A stretch of 64,000 nt of DNA from assembly GCF_022539665.2 (NCBI RefSeq), contig NC_081339.1:310001-374000 (forward strand), in the 5' to 3' direction. Below, piece after piece: positions 37,667-46,889 of the stretch (its first letter is position 1; each line of letters opens with the position of its first letter). Made by a program: the position numbers and the translations under genes. This DNA comes from Daphnia carinata. Lineage: Eukaryota; Arthropoda; Branchiopoda; Diplostraca; Daphniidae. The notes beneath the pieces are model-generated. The model was not told the DNA's origin, searched no databases, and saw nothing but the letters and a program-made list of their open reading frames with translations.

Positions 37667-38875
37667 CTATTGGTTTCCCTGATTCGGAGGCGGACCTGGA
37701 ATGTTAGGCCTATTCTGGTTTTTTGCCTTTGGACAGTTGTTTGATTTATGGCCAATTTCCCGACATGAATAGCATATTGGTGGCTGAGCTTGTTCCAAAC
37801 TTTGCCGTTGATATTTGCGACAATCTGTCTGAGAATGACCCTTATATCCACAAAAATTGCAAGTCAGCTGTGGCGGTGTAGGCTTATCGTTAGAAGGGGG
37901 TTTATGAGCTGTAGGTCTATCTGGAAATTTATTGAAAGTTTGTGCGCCATTGTTATTGTTATTCGGCTGAGTAGGTCTCCAATTTCTATCCTGGTTACTG
38001 TTACTAGCTTGGAACGAAACTTGTTTCTTATAGAGTGCACTTGATACGTTTTTATCAAATTGCAATTGTCTTCCCGCTTGCGTTAGTTCAAGAAGTGCGC
38101 TCTTGATTTCCTCCTTCTCAGTTTTAGGGTCATCTATTTGTTTGCTTCCCTGTCTGATATTTGCTACGGCATTATTGACGAATTCTTTTTGCTCCAATAT
38201 TATTTCTTTGAGTTCTTTTAATTCTGCGTCTTTGGTATCAGACGGTGCAGTCACTGCCCTAATAAAATCATGTTTTTCCCTATCCGTTTCCATGGCTTCC
38301 AGTCGCAATGCATACACTCGTGTTGCAGAAATAAGATCATTAAAATTCTTAAATTCTTTATATTTAACTTTCGATTGTAATTTGGAATCCAACCCCTCTA
38401 TAAAATTTTGCATAAGAATTATAGCGAAAGATGCTTCTGAATAGCCTACAGGATATGCGCGTTTGAAAATTTCCTGCAAACGATGAGCATATTCTATAAT
38501 CTTTTTCCCTGGCTTACGCTTAGCTTTATTAAATTTCTTTTGATAAAAATCAGCATTTTCGTCACCATGAAAATGATCAAGAAGAGATTCTTTAATCAGA
38601 GCATAGTTGTGAGGATGAACCTTCAAAGTTGCCTGCATGATCGAGAAAGCTTTATCAGCCAATTTTGCCCTTAACATCTGAATAATTTTCCCCTCAGACC
38701 AACCTGATCCTTCTACTATACTTTCAAAAGATTCTAACCAGGAGTCAAAACGCACAAAGGGATTTCCAGAAAAAGAGTGAAGTAGCTGTAAACGGAAAAA
38801 AGTGTGTTGATTATTTTGGAAATCGTTCAAATCATCGACCGTGGCCGCTCTTGATGGAGAACAAGATTCCGCCAT
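37667..38875 (-). CDS. gag: Gag of the Gypsy element with two CCHC zinc knuckles
   Basis: About 402 residues. I chose the ATG at 38875 (MAESCSPSRAA) because the open frame further upstream begins only with TTG and overlaps the end of ORF-B. Residues ~40-190 form a helical Ty3/Gypsy-type capsid region (FDSWLESFESIVEGSGWSE, then a YAHRLQEIFKRAYP block). A coiled, charged linker and an Asn/Pro-rich stretch follow. Two zinc knuckles, CNFCGYKGHSQTDC and CYSCREIGHKSNNC, bind RNA in packaging. The frame is intact to a TAG at 37669-37667, preceded by a -1 slippery heptamer. ORF-B ends about 25 nt upstream of the chosen ATG. Confidence 0.9.
   Translation of the reverse strand: MAESCSPSRAATVDDLNDFQNNQHTFFRLQLLHSFSGNPFVRFDSWLESFESIVEGSGWSEGKIIQMLRAKLADKAFSIMQATLKVHPHNYALIKESLLDHFHGDENADFYQKKFNKAKRKPGKKIIEYAHRLQEIFKRAYPVGYSEASFAIILMQNFIEGLDSKLQSKVKYKEFKNFNDLISATRVYALRLEAMETDREKHDFIRAVTAPSDTKDAELKELKEIILEQKEFVNNAVANIRQGSKQIDDPKTEKEEIKSALLELTQAGRQLQFDKNVSSALYKKQVSFQASNSNQDRNWRPTQPNNNNNGAQTFNKFPDRPTAHKPPSNDKPTPPQLTCNFCGYKGHSQTDCRKYQRQSLEQAQPPICYSCREIGHKSNNCPKAKNQNRPNIPGPPPNQGNQ
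37673..37679 (-). promoter_or_regulatory. Candidate -1 ribosomal frameshift site GGGAAAC (gag-pol)
   Basis: The minus strand reads CAG GGA AAC CAA TAG at the end of gag. GGGAAAC fits the X XXY YYZ slippery pattern in the gag frame, six nucleotides before the gag stop. The -1 frame is the one that stays open into the protease. Established retroviruses use the same heptamer. No downstream pseudoknot was modelled. Confidence 0.55.
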
Positions 38876-38898
38876 GTTTGGATCAAATCTTAGAAACT

Positions 38899-39897
38899 TC
38901 AAAGTTCTTCCCGGTGAATTCTGAGGGTGTTGTGAAGTGTCGTTCGTAATTGCCTTAGATCTTCCTGCGTTATATCCGATCGGCTGAGTAAGCGGGCTCG
39001 AGTTTGTGACTGATTGGAACGATAGTTTCTTCTGCGTGACCGTTTCCTCTTCGGAATGCTTCCCGACAGCGGCGATGTTTGATGGATTGGCGTGCTTTGC
39101 TGCTGCGTTGGTCTCGTTTGTATCAACGTCAGCGATTGTCTCAATTTTTGTTCCGTTTGCGTGATTATTGGCTTGATGTCGCTCGGCTGCTGTGCGAAGA
39201 ATGGGTTGTTGGCTTCCGGAAAATTGTTCAGTTTGTCCAAAATGAATATGATTTCCGGCTGTAGCACCCCCAAATTGCTGATCAGCTGCAGTTTCTTTAC
39301 GTACGACGCTAGGTTGGTTACTTCTTTCAGGAACGTTCGTTGGGACTCCAGCAAAATTTCCTCCAGATGAATTGATATGTCGCTTACTTTGGTGATGATT
39401 TCGACGTATCTCCCGTCCTCATCTCTGTCGGTGATGTCCCGTCTTGGAACGAACCCGAAAAGTTCTCGCTGTCTTGTTGGTGTGACCTCTTGCAGGTCTA
39501 TGATGTTGTAAATTTGTCCGTGTAGGCAAGTCAGAACCTGTCTCGCGTGTCGCGTGAAAATTTCCTTGAGCTCCGTCACAATTTCCTCTGTCTGCTTCTT
39601 CGTCTTCTTCGTGATCGGTACACTGGCTTTCACCTCCAGAATGGATGTCAGGTACTTCAGAAGTGTCTTCGGTTGTTTCCAATCCGTCAGTGTTAATTTT
39701 TCGGCGTCGTAATTCCTCTGAATGTCACGCATCAACGCGACAAGGTGATCCCAGATTTTCGGGTCGCTCGATTGGAAGTCCTTCTCCCTCTCCTTGAGGC
39801 TCTTGATGGCTAGCAGTAGGAACGGTAGCTGGCTGTTCGGTAGTTGGAAGATGCTGTCCTGTTTCTTCTTGACTTCTTGGAATAGATGCTCCAGCAT
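38899..39897 (-). CDS. ORF-B of the Gypsy element (332 aa), unknown function
   Basis: An intact frame from an ATG at 39897, between ORF-A and gag. Residues 1-250 are largely helical with Leu/Ile/Lys/Glu heptad-like spacing, suggesting coiled coil. A Gln/Pro/Thr linker follows, then a strongly basic patch (SIPKRKRSRRRNYR) that could act as nuclear localisation or nucleic-acid-binding signal, and finally a short helical tail. There is no zinc knuckle, protease or membrane segment. Standard Gypsy elements start with gag, so an extra long protein here is unusual. It could be a second structural protein or a captured gene. It ends about 25 nt before the gag start, so the two could be read from one transcript by reinitiation or leaky scanning. 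Confidence 0.55.
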   Translation of the reverse strand: MLEHLFQEVKKKQDSIFQLPNSQLPFLLLAIKSLKEREKDFQSSDPKIWDHLVALMRDIQRNYDAEKLTLTDWKQPKTLLKYLTSILEVKASVPITKKTKKQTEEIVTELKEIFTRHARQVLTCLHGQIYNIIDLQEVTPTRQRELFGFVPRRDITDRDEDGRYVEIITKVSDISIHLEEILLESQRTFLKEVTNLASYVKKLQLISNLGVLQPEIIFILDKLNNFPEANNPFFAQQPSDIKPIITQTEQKLRQSLTLIQTRPTQQQSTPIHQTSPLSGSIPKRKRSRRRNYRSNQSQTRARLLSRSDITQEDLRQLRTTLHNTLRIHREEL

Positions 39898-39963
39898 CTA
39901 TTCTTCGACCGATCTATTCTTCGACCGATCTATTCTTCGACAGCATCTATTCTTCGACCTCGA
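39896..39963. repeat. Four-copy 16-18-bp minisatellite between ORF-A and ORF-B
   Basis: Four tandem copies of ATCTATTCTTCGACCG-type units. On the minus strand each unit contains GAAGAATAGAT, so the array supplies the TAG that ends ORF-A and further in-frame stops. It separates ORF-A from ORF-B and may reflect slippage. Confidence 0.8.
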
Positions 39964-40483
39964 CGGATTGACGTTGATTTGGTCTTCCATTGGTGGTCTT
40001 CTTTTTTTTATAAAGGCCCGAGACGGTGTTCAAAAAAGCGTTTGTTGGGGAAGTGTTTGTGGAAACCGTTTTCTTGGGTGAAAGATGGTTTACTAGTTGG
40101 GCTATGAAGGAAGGAGAGTTTCTTACAGTCGTGGTATCAGCTTTACTTTGGGCCCGTGGTTTGCGAACGTTTGAAAGGTCTACTGGCTTTACCAACTCAT
40201 ATGCAGAGTTCGATCTTAACTTTCTTAACTGGGGGTTATCTGGAATTGCACTAGGCTTCAAAACAGGAGAGGCAGATTTCCTAATAGTTTTTGTTGCCTT
40301 CCTCGAAGTTTTATTACCCGTAAACTTATCAGATCCAGCAAGATTTGAAGTGGAAGTTTTATCAAAATTAAGAGTTCTGGCTACAGCTTCGTCAATTTGT
40401 ATAACTGGCTCAATAGGACTTTTAGTAGCGGATACAGGTGTGCGAGAAAGTTTAGGCCTACTAGCAAAAATATTATCCGTCAT
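39947..40483 (-). CDS. ORF-A of the Gypsy element (178 aa), unknown function
   Basis: The first ATG frame after the primer site, 40483 to a TAG at 39947. The product is rich in Ser, Thr, Lys, Asn and Pro, basic overall, with little predicted structure. It contains a SPKKTVS stretch and many SP/TP pairs that look like phosphorylation sites. There is no recognisable domain. It could be an N-terminal gag-like or regulatory protein of the element. Its position directly downstream of the 5' LTR makes it the first translated frame of the genomic transcript. Confidence 0.45.
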   Translation of the reverse strand: MTDNIFASRPKLSRTPVSATKSPIEPVIQIDEAVARTLNFDKTSTSNLAGSDKFTGNKTSRKATKTIRKSASPVLKPSAIPDNPQLRKLRSNSAYELVKPVDLSNVRKPRAQSKADTTTVRNSPSFIAQLVNHLSPKKTVSTNTSPTNAFLNTVSGLYKKKKTTNGRPNQRQSVEVEE

Positions 40484-40499
40484 TGTGGGTGAGTTCGAT

Positions 40500-40517
40500 A
40501 GATCGCTGCCACCATTA
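40500..40517 (-). promoter_or_regulatory. Candidate primer-binding site of the Gypsy element
   Basis: Directly inside the truncated 5' LTR the minus strand reads TAATGGTGGCAGCGATC. Primer sites usually begin TGG, the complement of the tRNA CCA end. TGGTGGCAGCG three bases in is therefore the best candidate. The tRNA is not identified. Confidence 0.4.
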
Positions 40518-40600
40518 TGTAAAGCATTCTTTTAGTAATTGAAAGAATGAGTTTACGTTATTAAAGACAAATTGTAATAATAAAAATGAACTCGGAAGGC
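40518..40600 (-). repeat. Truncated 5' LTR (83 bp) of the Gypsy element
   Basis: The segment matches the first 83 bp (plus orientation) of the complete LTRs at 28722 and 41221 with very few differences. It ends at GGAAGGC, where the complete LTRs continue with GTTACC but here the sequence jumps into the second flank copy (AATTAAAC). Only the LTR end next to the primer site is left. Confidence 0.85.
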
Positions 40601-41220
40601 AATTAAACAATCCGCTATCTAGCAAAATTTTTTTCAATTTTTTATCTATAAGATTTATTGACTAGCATGCTAGTCATTTATTAACCGAACACCGCGTTTA
40701 GCGTACGGGATATCTAATGACACTACCTAATTTTTTAGAAATGTTTTTTTTCATACAAGGAAAGGTTTCCTAGACCTCGCAGTTAGAATAATCAATAGGA
40801 TATTCATTAAACTATATCCTTTTTAGCAATATCACTTAATATTAATTATTTTAGGAAAGGGAATTTTTAAAGTGAAGACGGTGCTAAGTTTTTCCCGTCA
40901 AAAAATAGTTTATCTTATTCCCACGTGAGGCGCTGAACTCACAATGTTTTTTTTCTGTGACAGCTAATCGTTTGCTGTAAAAGCAGACGCATTTCTGGCT
41001 GCTTTTACGTAGTGAGTTCAGGAAATTTCAGGCTATTTCAGAAGCTATCCGTCAAAACTAAGCTGCGGCCTGACGGGGAATGGGAGAAGCGGTGTAATGA
41101 AGCTGCGAGACCGGAATTTTGGCGACTCTAATGCGGGTGACCCGAGTTTGATACCAGCCACAGTAATCTGTTTTTCGCCTTACCAAACCTAGGCTGGTGA
41201 CGCACGGTGAGGTTAGCTAG
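40601..41220. repeat. 620-bp flank repeat, right copy (R2)
   Basis: The same length as R1 (28102-28721) with only a few substitutions, including CTCGCAG for CTCACAG and CCTAGGCTGG for CCTAAGCTGG. It ends in the same GGTTAGCTAG directly before an LTR. It therefore copies the pre-insertion left flank of the element together with the first half of the target duplication. Confidence 0.9.
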
Positions 41221-42030
41221 TGTAAAGCATTCTTTTAGCAATTGAAAGAATGAGTTTACGTTATTAAAGACAAATTGTAATAAAAAAAATGAACTCGGAA
41301 GGCGTTACCACAATGCCGAATATATTTAATTCTAATAGGCCAAAAGATAATAAAAGAATACACAATTATACGATATAAATGGGAAACGGAAATATAAAAT
41401 GGAGTTATGCGAATGAAGTCTTACCGTCACCGCCGTGGCGAAGATAAAATAGAGATGATAGATGTTATACGGAAAAAATAAAGATAATAAGTCTATCGGT
41501 CACACAAGAAGCGACGAGAAGCACTCACAATAATTATTGAATCAGATACAAATTTAACTCACTAGATTTTAGGAATTAAACAGCACTTGTAGCACTAAGG
41601 ATGAAAATTAGAATTGGAACTGGAACTAAAACAAGGGCGAACTGAAGAGAATTGAAGAGAACTGAAGAACTGTAGAACTGAAGCGAACGAACTTATGGGA
41701 ACAAAAAGGCATTCTTTTATACTTCCACAAGATTGAGAGAAACATAGCATTTCCGTCAGATGACGCCAGATACGGAATGTCGCACACGCATTTCTTATTC
41801 ATAGAAATGCATGGCGCGACGTCCTACGCACCCAGCACATCCAATCAGCAATAAGCAGGATGTAAAGTATAATATAAAAATAGAATTCAAGGAAATGTCA
41901 ATGACCCTTGAATTACTATATTTATAATGTATACTTTAAATATAGAACATAGTATATAATTTTAATATAAAGAAAACAAACAATGAAGATATAATATAAT
42001 AAAAAGTTTTATTTTTGTGACTTCGTTACA
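41221..42030 (-). repeat. Complete LTR (810 bp) after the second flank copy
   Basis: TG...CA LTR matching 28722-29318 but holding about 230 bp more (about 41706-41937), including a TATAATATAAAAATAG stretch. It is followed by CTAG at 42031-42034, equal to the CTAG before it at 41217-41220, as a solo LTR with a 4-bp target duplication would be. Confidence 0.85.
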
Positions 42031-42034
42031 CTAG

Positions 42035-43920
42035 GCTCTTAGGCGTAGAAGCCTTATATAAGCTTCGGAGGGCTTATAGCGATCGCCATTTAAGCTGACT
42101 CAAGGCTTGGGTAAGCTTAAGGTTATGTGCAGTACAGTGTTTCGCTTTTTTTTCTTTTCATCTAGATAATATAAGATAATTTACTGATCTTGAAAGATGA
42201 GATAAGATAAAATAGAACAAAAAGGTTTAAGATTAGGATAAGGTAAAAGATCAGTCAATTTCCAAATCGATTCCAAAATCAACAATTAAAGCGATTTTTA
42301 AATCAAATAAAAAAAAGATAACTAAACCTATTGTAAATTTATCTTGCACATTTGTTGTGAAAATGCGTTACGTGACATATTTATCATTTAAATATCTCAA
42401 AAAAATAAATAAGATAAGATAAAATTTGAACAAAATTTTGAAAAATGAAAAACAAGATAAATATCAGTAGGCCTATTATGTTATCTTATCTTAAGTTATC
42501 ATATCTTTTTGGAAAGATACAAAGCACTGGAAGATAGAGAAGAATGAAAGAAAACTACACTAAATAACAAATAGGACTAAATAGGAAATACAGTGGCTAA
42601 ACACTTTTAGACCAAGTGCTCGCTGCCGTACAGTTTTATGCAACAGGAAACTTTGCTGTCGGTTGAAAATATATTGAATTTAAGCCTATCCTCTATTGCC
42701 CGTGCTGTCCACGATGTCTCCAATGTACTGTCAGCTATGGCTAAGAAGGAGGGGGGGGGTTGTGGTGGAAGAAAATAGTTTTTGACAAAAATTTGATTGA
42801 GGTAATTCGATTACGTACATTTATTAGGCTAGTCACGAGGAAATATGTGCTACGTTTTACAGAATCGCGTCTACCGTTTTCTTTATGGTCGAAGGGTCTG
42901 CCGACGCCACTAGGGCTTTGATTTGGTTGTTTTAGTGGTTAAACCAGTTAAACAACGATGCGTGTAATACATCTCCTTTAAATTTTTTTCGAAGCGAACA
43001 ATATAAATTTGATTAATTCTCAATTTGTTCAATGAGATAATATATACAATTTATATGCTAACTAAAACAAAAGAATCTAAAAAAAATTATGATTTGTCAG
43101 CAAAATTAATTATGGTATTCGATAGATTTGATGGCAATTGATTGCCCTTGGTAAGGGCTATCCATTTCCGTGTAATTGTTATCAACATTTCCAAAAGGAA
43201 AAAGTCTAAAAGGCAAAAGGTGTTTTTCGTTTTTGTTATTTTTCGAGCTAAGGCTTTAATGGAGGCATTAAAAAAACATAAAAATAGACTTTAGTCTTTA
43301 ACTTTTCCATATTTTCAAAATTTGCCGTAATTTCGCAGAAATAGATAGCTTTGGATAGTTTTGATTGTTTGATGCTACATTTACATTACTTTTAAGTTGC
43401 AACAATTTAGCCCGAAAATCACCTTTCAAAAAAACTAGTTTTTAGTATTGGCCACAAATCAGAATATTTGACCTAAACTACACGAAGCCGCCTATGTTAA
43501 TTGTAAACCATTCCATTAATGCATAGGTTATTTCGATACAAATGGTTGTTTTCTCAACGTCAATGTCAGCAAGCTGTGAAACGTCCATGTGTCCACAATG
43601 TTTAAAAGTGGTAACATCGAGAAATAGTTGGCTGCTGGACAATTTGAAGAAGGATACTTGTTTGAGGACAATGGCTACGGTTGCACACCTTTCCTACTCA
43701 CCCCATATAACGATCCAGCAAACGAGGACAAAATAATCAATGCTAGCGATGCATTTCGCTCATAAATTTTTAGATTAAAATAATTTGAAATTATGATAGG
43801 AATGATTCAACAGAGCTGATAAGGCAACAAGATGCAAAGTCAAGCGTTCACTCACCATCTCAAAGCGTTGATCCCATTGTCTCTATGACGAGCTATGATA
43901 TCAACCAGAGAAAGTCAGTA
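42035..43920. other. Interval between Gypsy and Copia elements, with GATA-rich patch
   Basis: No gene is supported. At 42165-42515 there is a dense run of GATAA/TTATC pentamers, about a dozen, many as AGATAAGATAA or TTATCTTATC. A G run lies near 42752. A 64-codon plus-strand frame at 43542-43736 contains a C-x2-C and no clear domain; I do not call it. Confidence 0.5.
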
Positions 43921-43925
43921 GATAT

Positions 43926-44144
43926 TGTTGAATTAACTTCACAAAGTAGCCGAACTAGCGAGTAACGTTTTTCACTTTTATTCTAGATTGTAATCAGTCA
44001 GAACACGACCAAGAGCACACACTTGAGCTTACACTCTTTTTCGCACTGCAATCTTAACTGTAAGGGGAAAAGGGCAGAGAGCAACATTGCCGGATTAAAT
44101 CAGAAGAGAAAAGTACATTCGATTTGACACAATACAAAAAAACA
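43926..44144 (-). repeat. 3' LTR of the Copia element
   Basis: TGTTGAATTAAC to CAATACAAAAAAACA in plus orientation. A purine-rich GCGTGGGGATG just inside it on the minus strand is the probable polypurine tract. Confidence 0.9.
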
Positions 44145-46870
44145 GTAACATCCCCACGCAAACCGCATGTAAAGCTTGAACTCCAATTTGGTATCGCATA
44201 TCTTGAAATGTTGGTCCTGTCAACGCCTTGGTGAGTAGATCAGCTAACTGGTTCTTCGTCCCAGCGTAATCAATTTTTATGACTCCGGCTTGGTATTGTT
44301 GTCGAACATAGTGATATTTGACGTCAATATGTTTCGTACGACGATGAAACTCAGGGTTGGACACTAGCTTGATAGCGCCTTGATTGTCTGATTTTAGAGT
44401 TGTCGGTTCAGTTTGTTCTGAGCCAATGTCGCTAAGTAGTCGCCGCATCCATGTCACCTACTTTGTGGCCTCACACATCGCGATGTATTCAGCTTCAGTA
44501 GTTGAAAGTGAAACACACTGCTGTCGCCAGCTTGCCCAAGTAATAGGCCCTCCATTTAGCAAAAGGATATAGCCAGATGTGGATCTACGCGACACCGTGC
44601 CACCGGCATAATCAGAATCAGAATAGGCTAGAAGCGAATGAGGAGATTCAGTATTATGATATGAGATTCCAGAATTGCATGTTCCTTTTAAATAAGCTAG
44701 GATTCTTCACACAGCTTTCCATTGAGCAGGTTTAGGTTGACTACAGTGTTGTGCAACTTGTCCTACTGCGTATGCGATGTCCGGACGAGTACAAACCATC
44801 AAGTACATAATCGTCCCCACTGCTTCGCGATAGACTGCAGAATCAAAATTGTCAAAACTTTCTCCGTCATCGAGACCAGTTGAATTAAGATTTGTGAATG
44901 AGTCGGCAGGAACAATCTTAGTGTTGCAGTCCGACATACCAAATCGCTTCAGAACGCGACCAACGTATTGTTCTTGAGACAAAGTTATGGTCCGATTTAA
45001 CCGGTCTTGAGTGATCTTGATGCCAATAAAATGGTTTGCTTTTTCGGTTGTTATATCCAGTTGGTCACGTAGGTAACTGTGACCTCCGTGAGCTTATTCC
45101 TGGAAGAACCGCACAGAAGCCCATCATCAACCCACAAGGCCAAAATTAGACATCCATTTTCATCTTTACGAAAACACACACATGAATCAGCATTGCTGCG
45201 AGCGAATCCAAACTTTAGAAGAAAACTGTCAAACTTCACGTTCCACGTTCTCGAAGCCTGTTTGAGTCCATAAAGACTTTTCATGAGTCTACACACAGCA
45301 GTACTTTAATCTGCTACAATAAATCCTTGGGGCTAGTCCATGTAAATTTCCTCAGAAAGGTCACCATGCAGGAACGCTGTTTTTACGTCAAGTTGAATGA
45401 TTTCAAGATCGAGTGTTGCTGCAGTTGCTAGTATTGTTCGCACTGACTCGTATCGGACGACAGGAGCATACGTCTCATCATAGTCGATCCCTTCCTTTTG
45501 AGAGTACCCTTTTGCAACTAACCGAGCTTTAAAACGAGTCGCCTTACCTTCTCCATCGTACTTGATTTTGAACACCCATTTGTTTTTCACTGTGCGGCGT
45601 CCTTCGGGAAGCTTTTCAAGTCGCCAAGTCCCATGCTGGTTTCGTGAATCAATTTCTTCCTGCATGGCTTGCTTCCACTCTTTTGATTGGTGACATGAAA
45701 TGGCTTCAGCGTACGATTGGGGGTTCTTCCATTTCATGAATGAGAAGAGCAGGCACTGTCAAGCTTAGAAAATTAGGATCTTTAATCAGCCTTTGTGGTT
45801 TCTTTCTGATTCTAGGTGATAGTTTGGGGGGTGTAAATCCATGGAACGGATCGGCAATATGCTCTTCGATTACAGGTTATCGTTCGGTATTTTGAGCTTC
45901 ATCACGATCGAGAGTTTCATTGTTAGCATGAGAAATGGACTCGGCGGCACGTCCGATGGAAACTGATGCTCCCCCGCCCTCTCCATTTTTGCTTTCAATG
46001 TTACACTCAAAGTAGTTAGTGGATGAAGGGGTTATTAAAATGATTTTGGTTTTTCGGCAGATTCATCGAAGATGGCTCTGGAAATTTTTATTTTTCTTGA
46101 CACTGGATCCCATAGACGAAAAGCTTTTTGTGTCTCAGAGTAGCCGACAAACAGACATTTTCGCCCTTTTCGATCATATTTGAATTTTTCATCCTTGGGA
46201 ATAAGCATGTAGGCAACTGAACCAAAAATGCGAAAATGAGACAAATTGGTTTTCGTCCATGCCACCCTTGATATGGAGTCATGTCTGCCATAGATTTACA
46301 TACACGATTTTGAAGGTAAACAGCACACGCTATGGCTTCGGCCCACATTTCTACATCAAATTTTGATGAATGGAGCATACTTTTTGCCGATTCAATAATT
46401 GTGCGGTTGTATCGCTCTGACACACCGTTCTGTTCTGGTGTCTTGGGTGCACTCATCTCATGGCAAATGCCCTTCTCACTGAGCCAGGCATTGAATTCGT
46501 TTCCGATGTATTCTCCACCATTATCGCTGCGGAGTGTGACAACTGAATTTCCCGTTTGATTTTCAACCCCAGCAACATAGTTTTTCAGATGTGTAAACAC
46601 TTCGGATTTCCTTTTGGCAAATTTAACAACTCCATACCCCGTATAGTCGTTTTTGAAAGTGACGAAATAACGCGATCCGTTGATAGATGGGGTTTGCATG
46701 GGTCCGCAAACATCACTGTGAACTAGTTGGCCAATTCTAGTGGCTCGATTGCGACCAAGGCTGGGAAAAGGTAGTCGATGGTGTTTTCCCATGATGCATC
46801 CTTCACATATTGGTGGTACGCTGGAGTTCTTGTTGACGAGGAGACCGTTAGCCATGTTCATGCTAGCCAT
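44095..46870 (-). pseudogene. pol: Copia integrase, reverse transcriptase and RNase H, broken
   Basis: Segments on the minus strand: 46870-46088 integrase, with CEGC of the zinc domain, then Asp in LVHSDVCGPM, Asp in LRSDNGGEY and Glu in PEQNGVSERYN; 46265-46035 its C-terminal part in another frame; 45737-45333 RT start (NKWVFKIKYD, ARLVAKGYSQ, LDVKTAFLHGDL); 45296-45051 RT catalytic region with LWVDDGLLC; 44982-44707 RT thumb; about 44700-44160 RNase H (a stop interrupts it near 44458), with KSDNQGAI and KHIDVKYHYVR. At least five frame changes or stops separate them. The catalytic residues seen are mostly conserved, so decay is from breaks rather than motif loss. Confidence 0.9.
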
Positions 46871-46889
46871 TTTCCTGATCGTAACATGG

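Larger units (their letters stand above)
28722..42030 (-). mobile_element. Large env-bearing Ty3/Gypsy-type element with extra ORFs
   Basis: Transcribed leftward. From right to left the interior holds ORF-A, ORF-B, gag, pol, accessory ORF-C, accessory ORF-D, an untranslated stretch and an env-like gene. The 3' LTR is 28722-29318. The 5' LTR is represented by 83 bp at 40518-40600, and a further complete LTR lies at 41221-42030. CTAG stands before the left LTR (28718-28721) and after the last LTR (42031-42034), as expected for a 4-bp target duplication. Internal length is 11.2 kb including a 423-bp solo LTR, well above the usual 5-8 kb. Pol motifs (DTGA protease, YLDD reverse transcriptase, HHCC integrase) place it in the Gypsy group. 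Several breaks show that this copy is dead. Confidence 0.85.

Noticed and set aside
39896-39963. CRISPR-like repeat-spacer array
   Set aside because: Units are directly adjacent without spacers, in a eukaryotic retroelement; it is a minisatellite.
43542-43736. 64-codon plus-strand frame with a C-x2-C
   Set aside because: A single cysteine pair is not enough for a RING or zinc finger, and no neighbouring exon was found.
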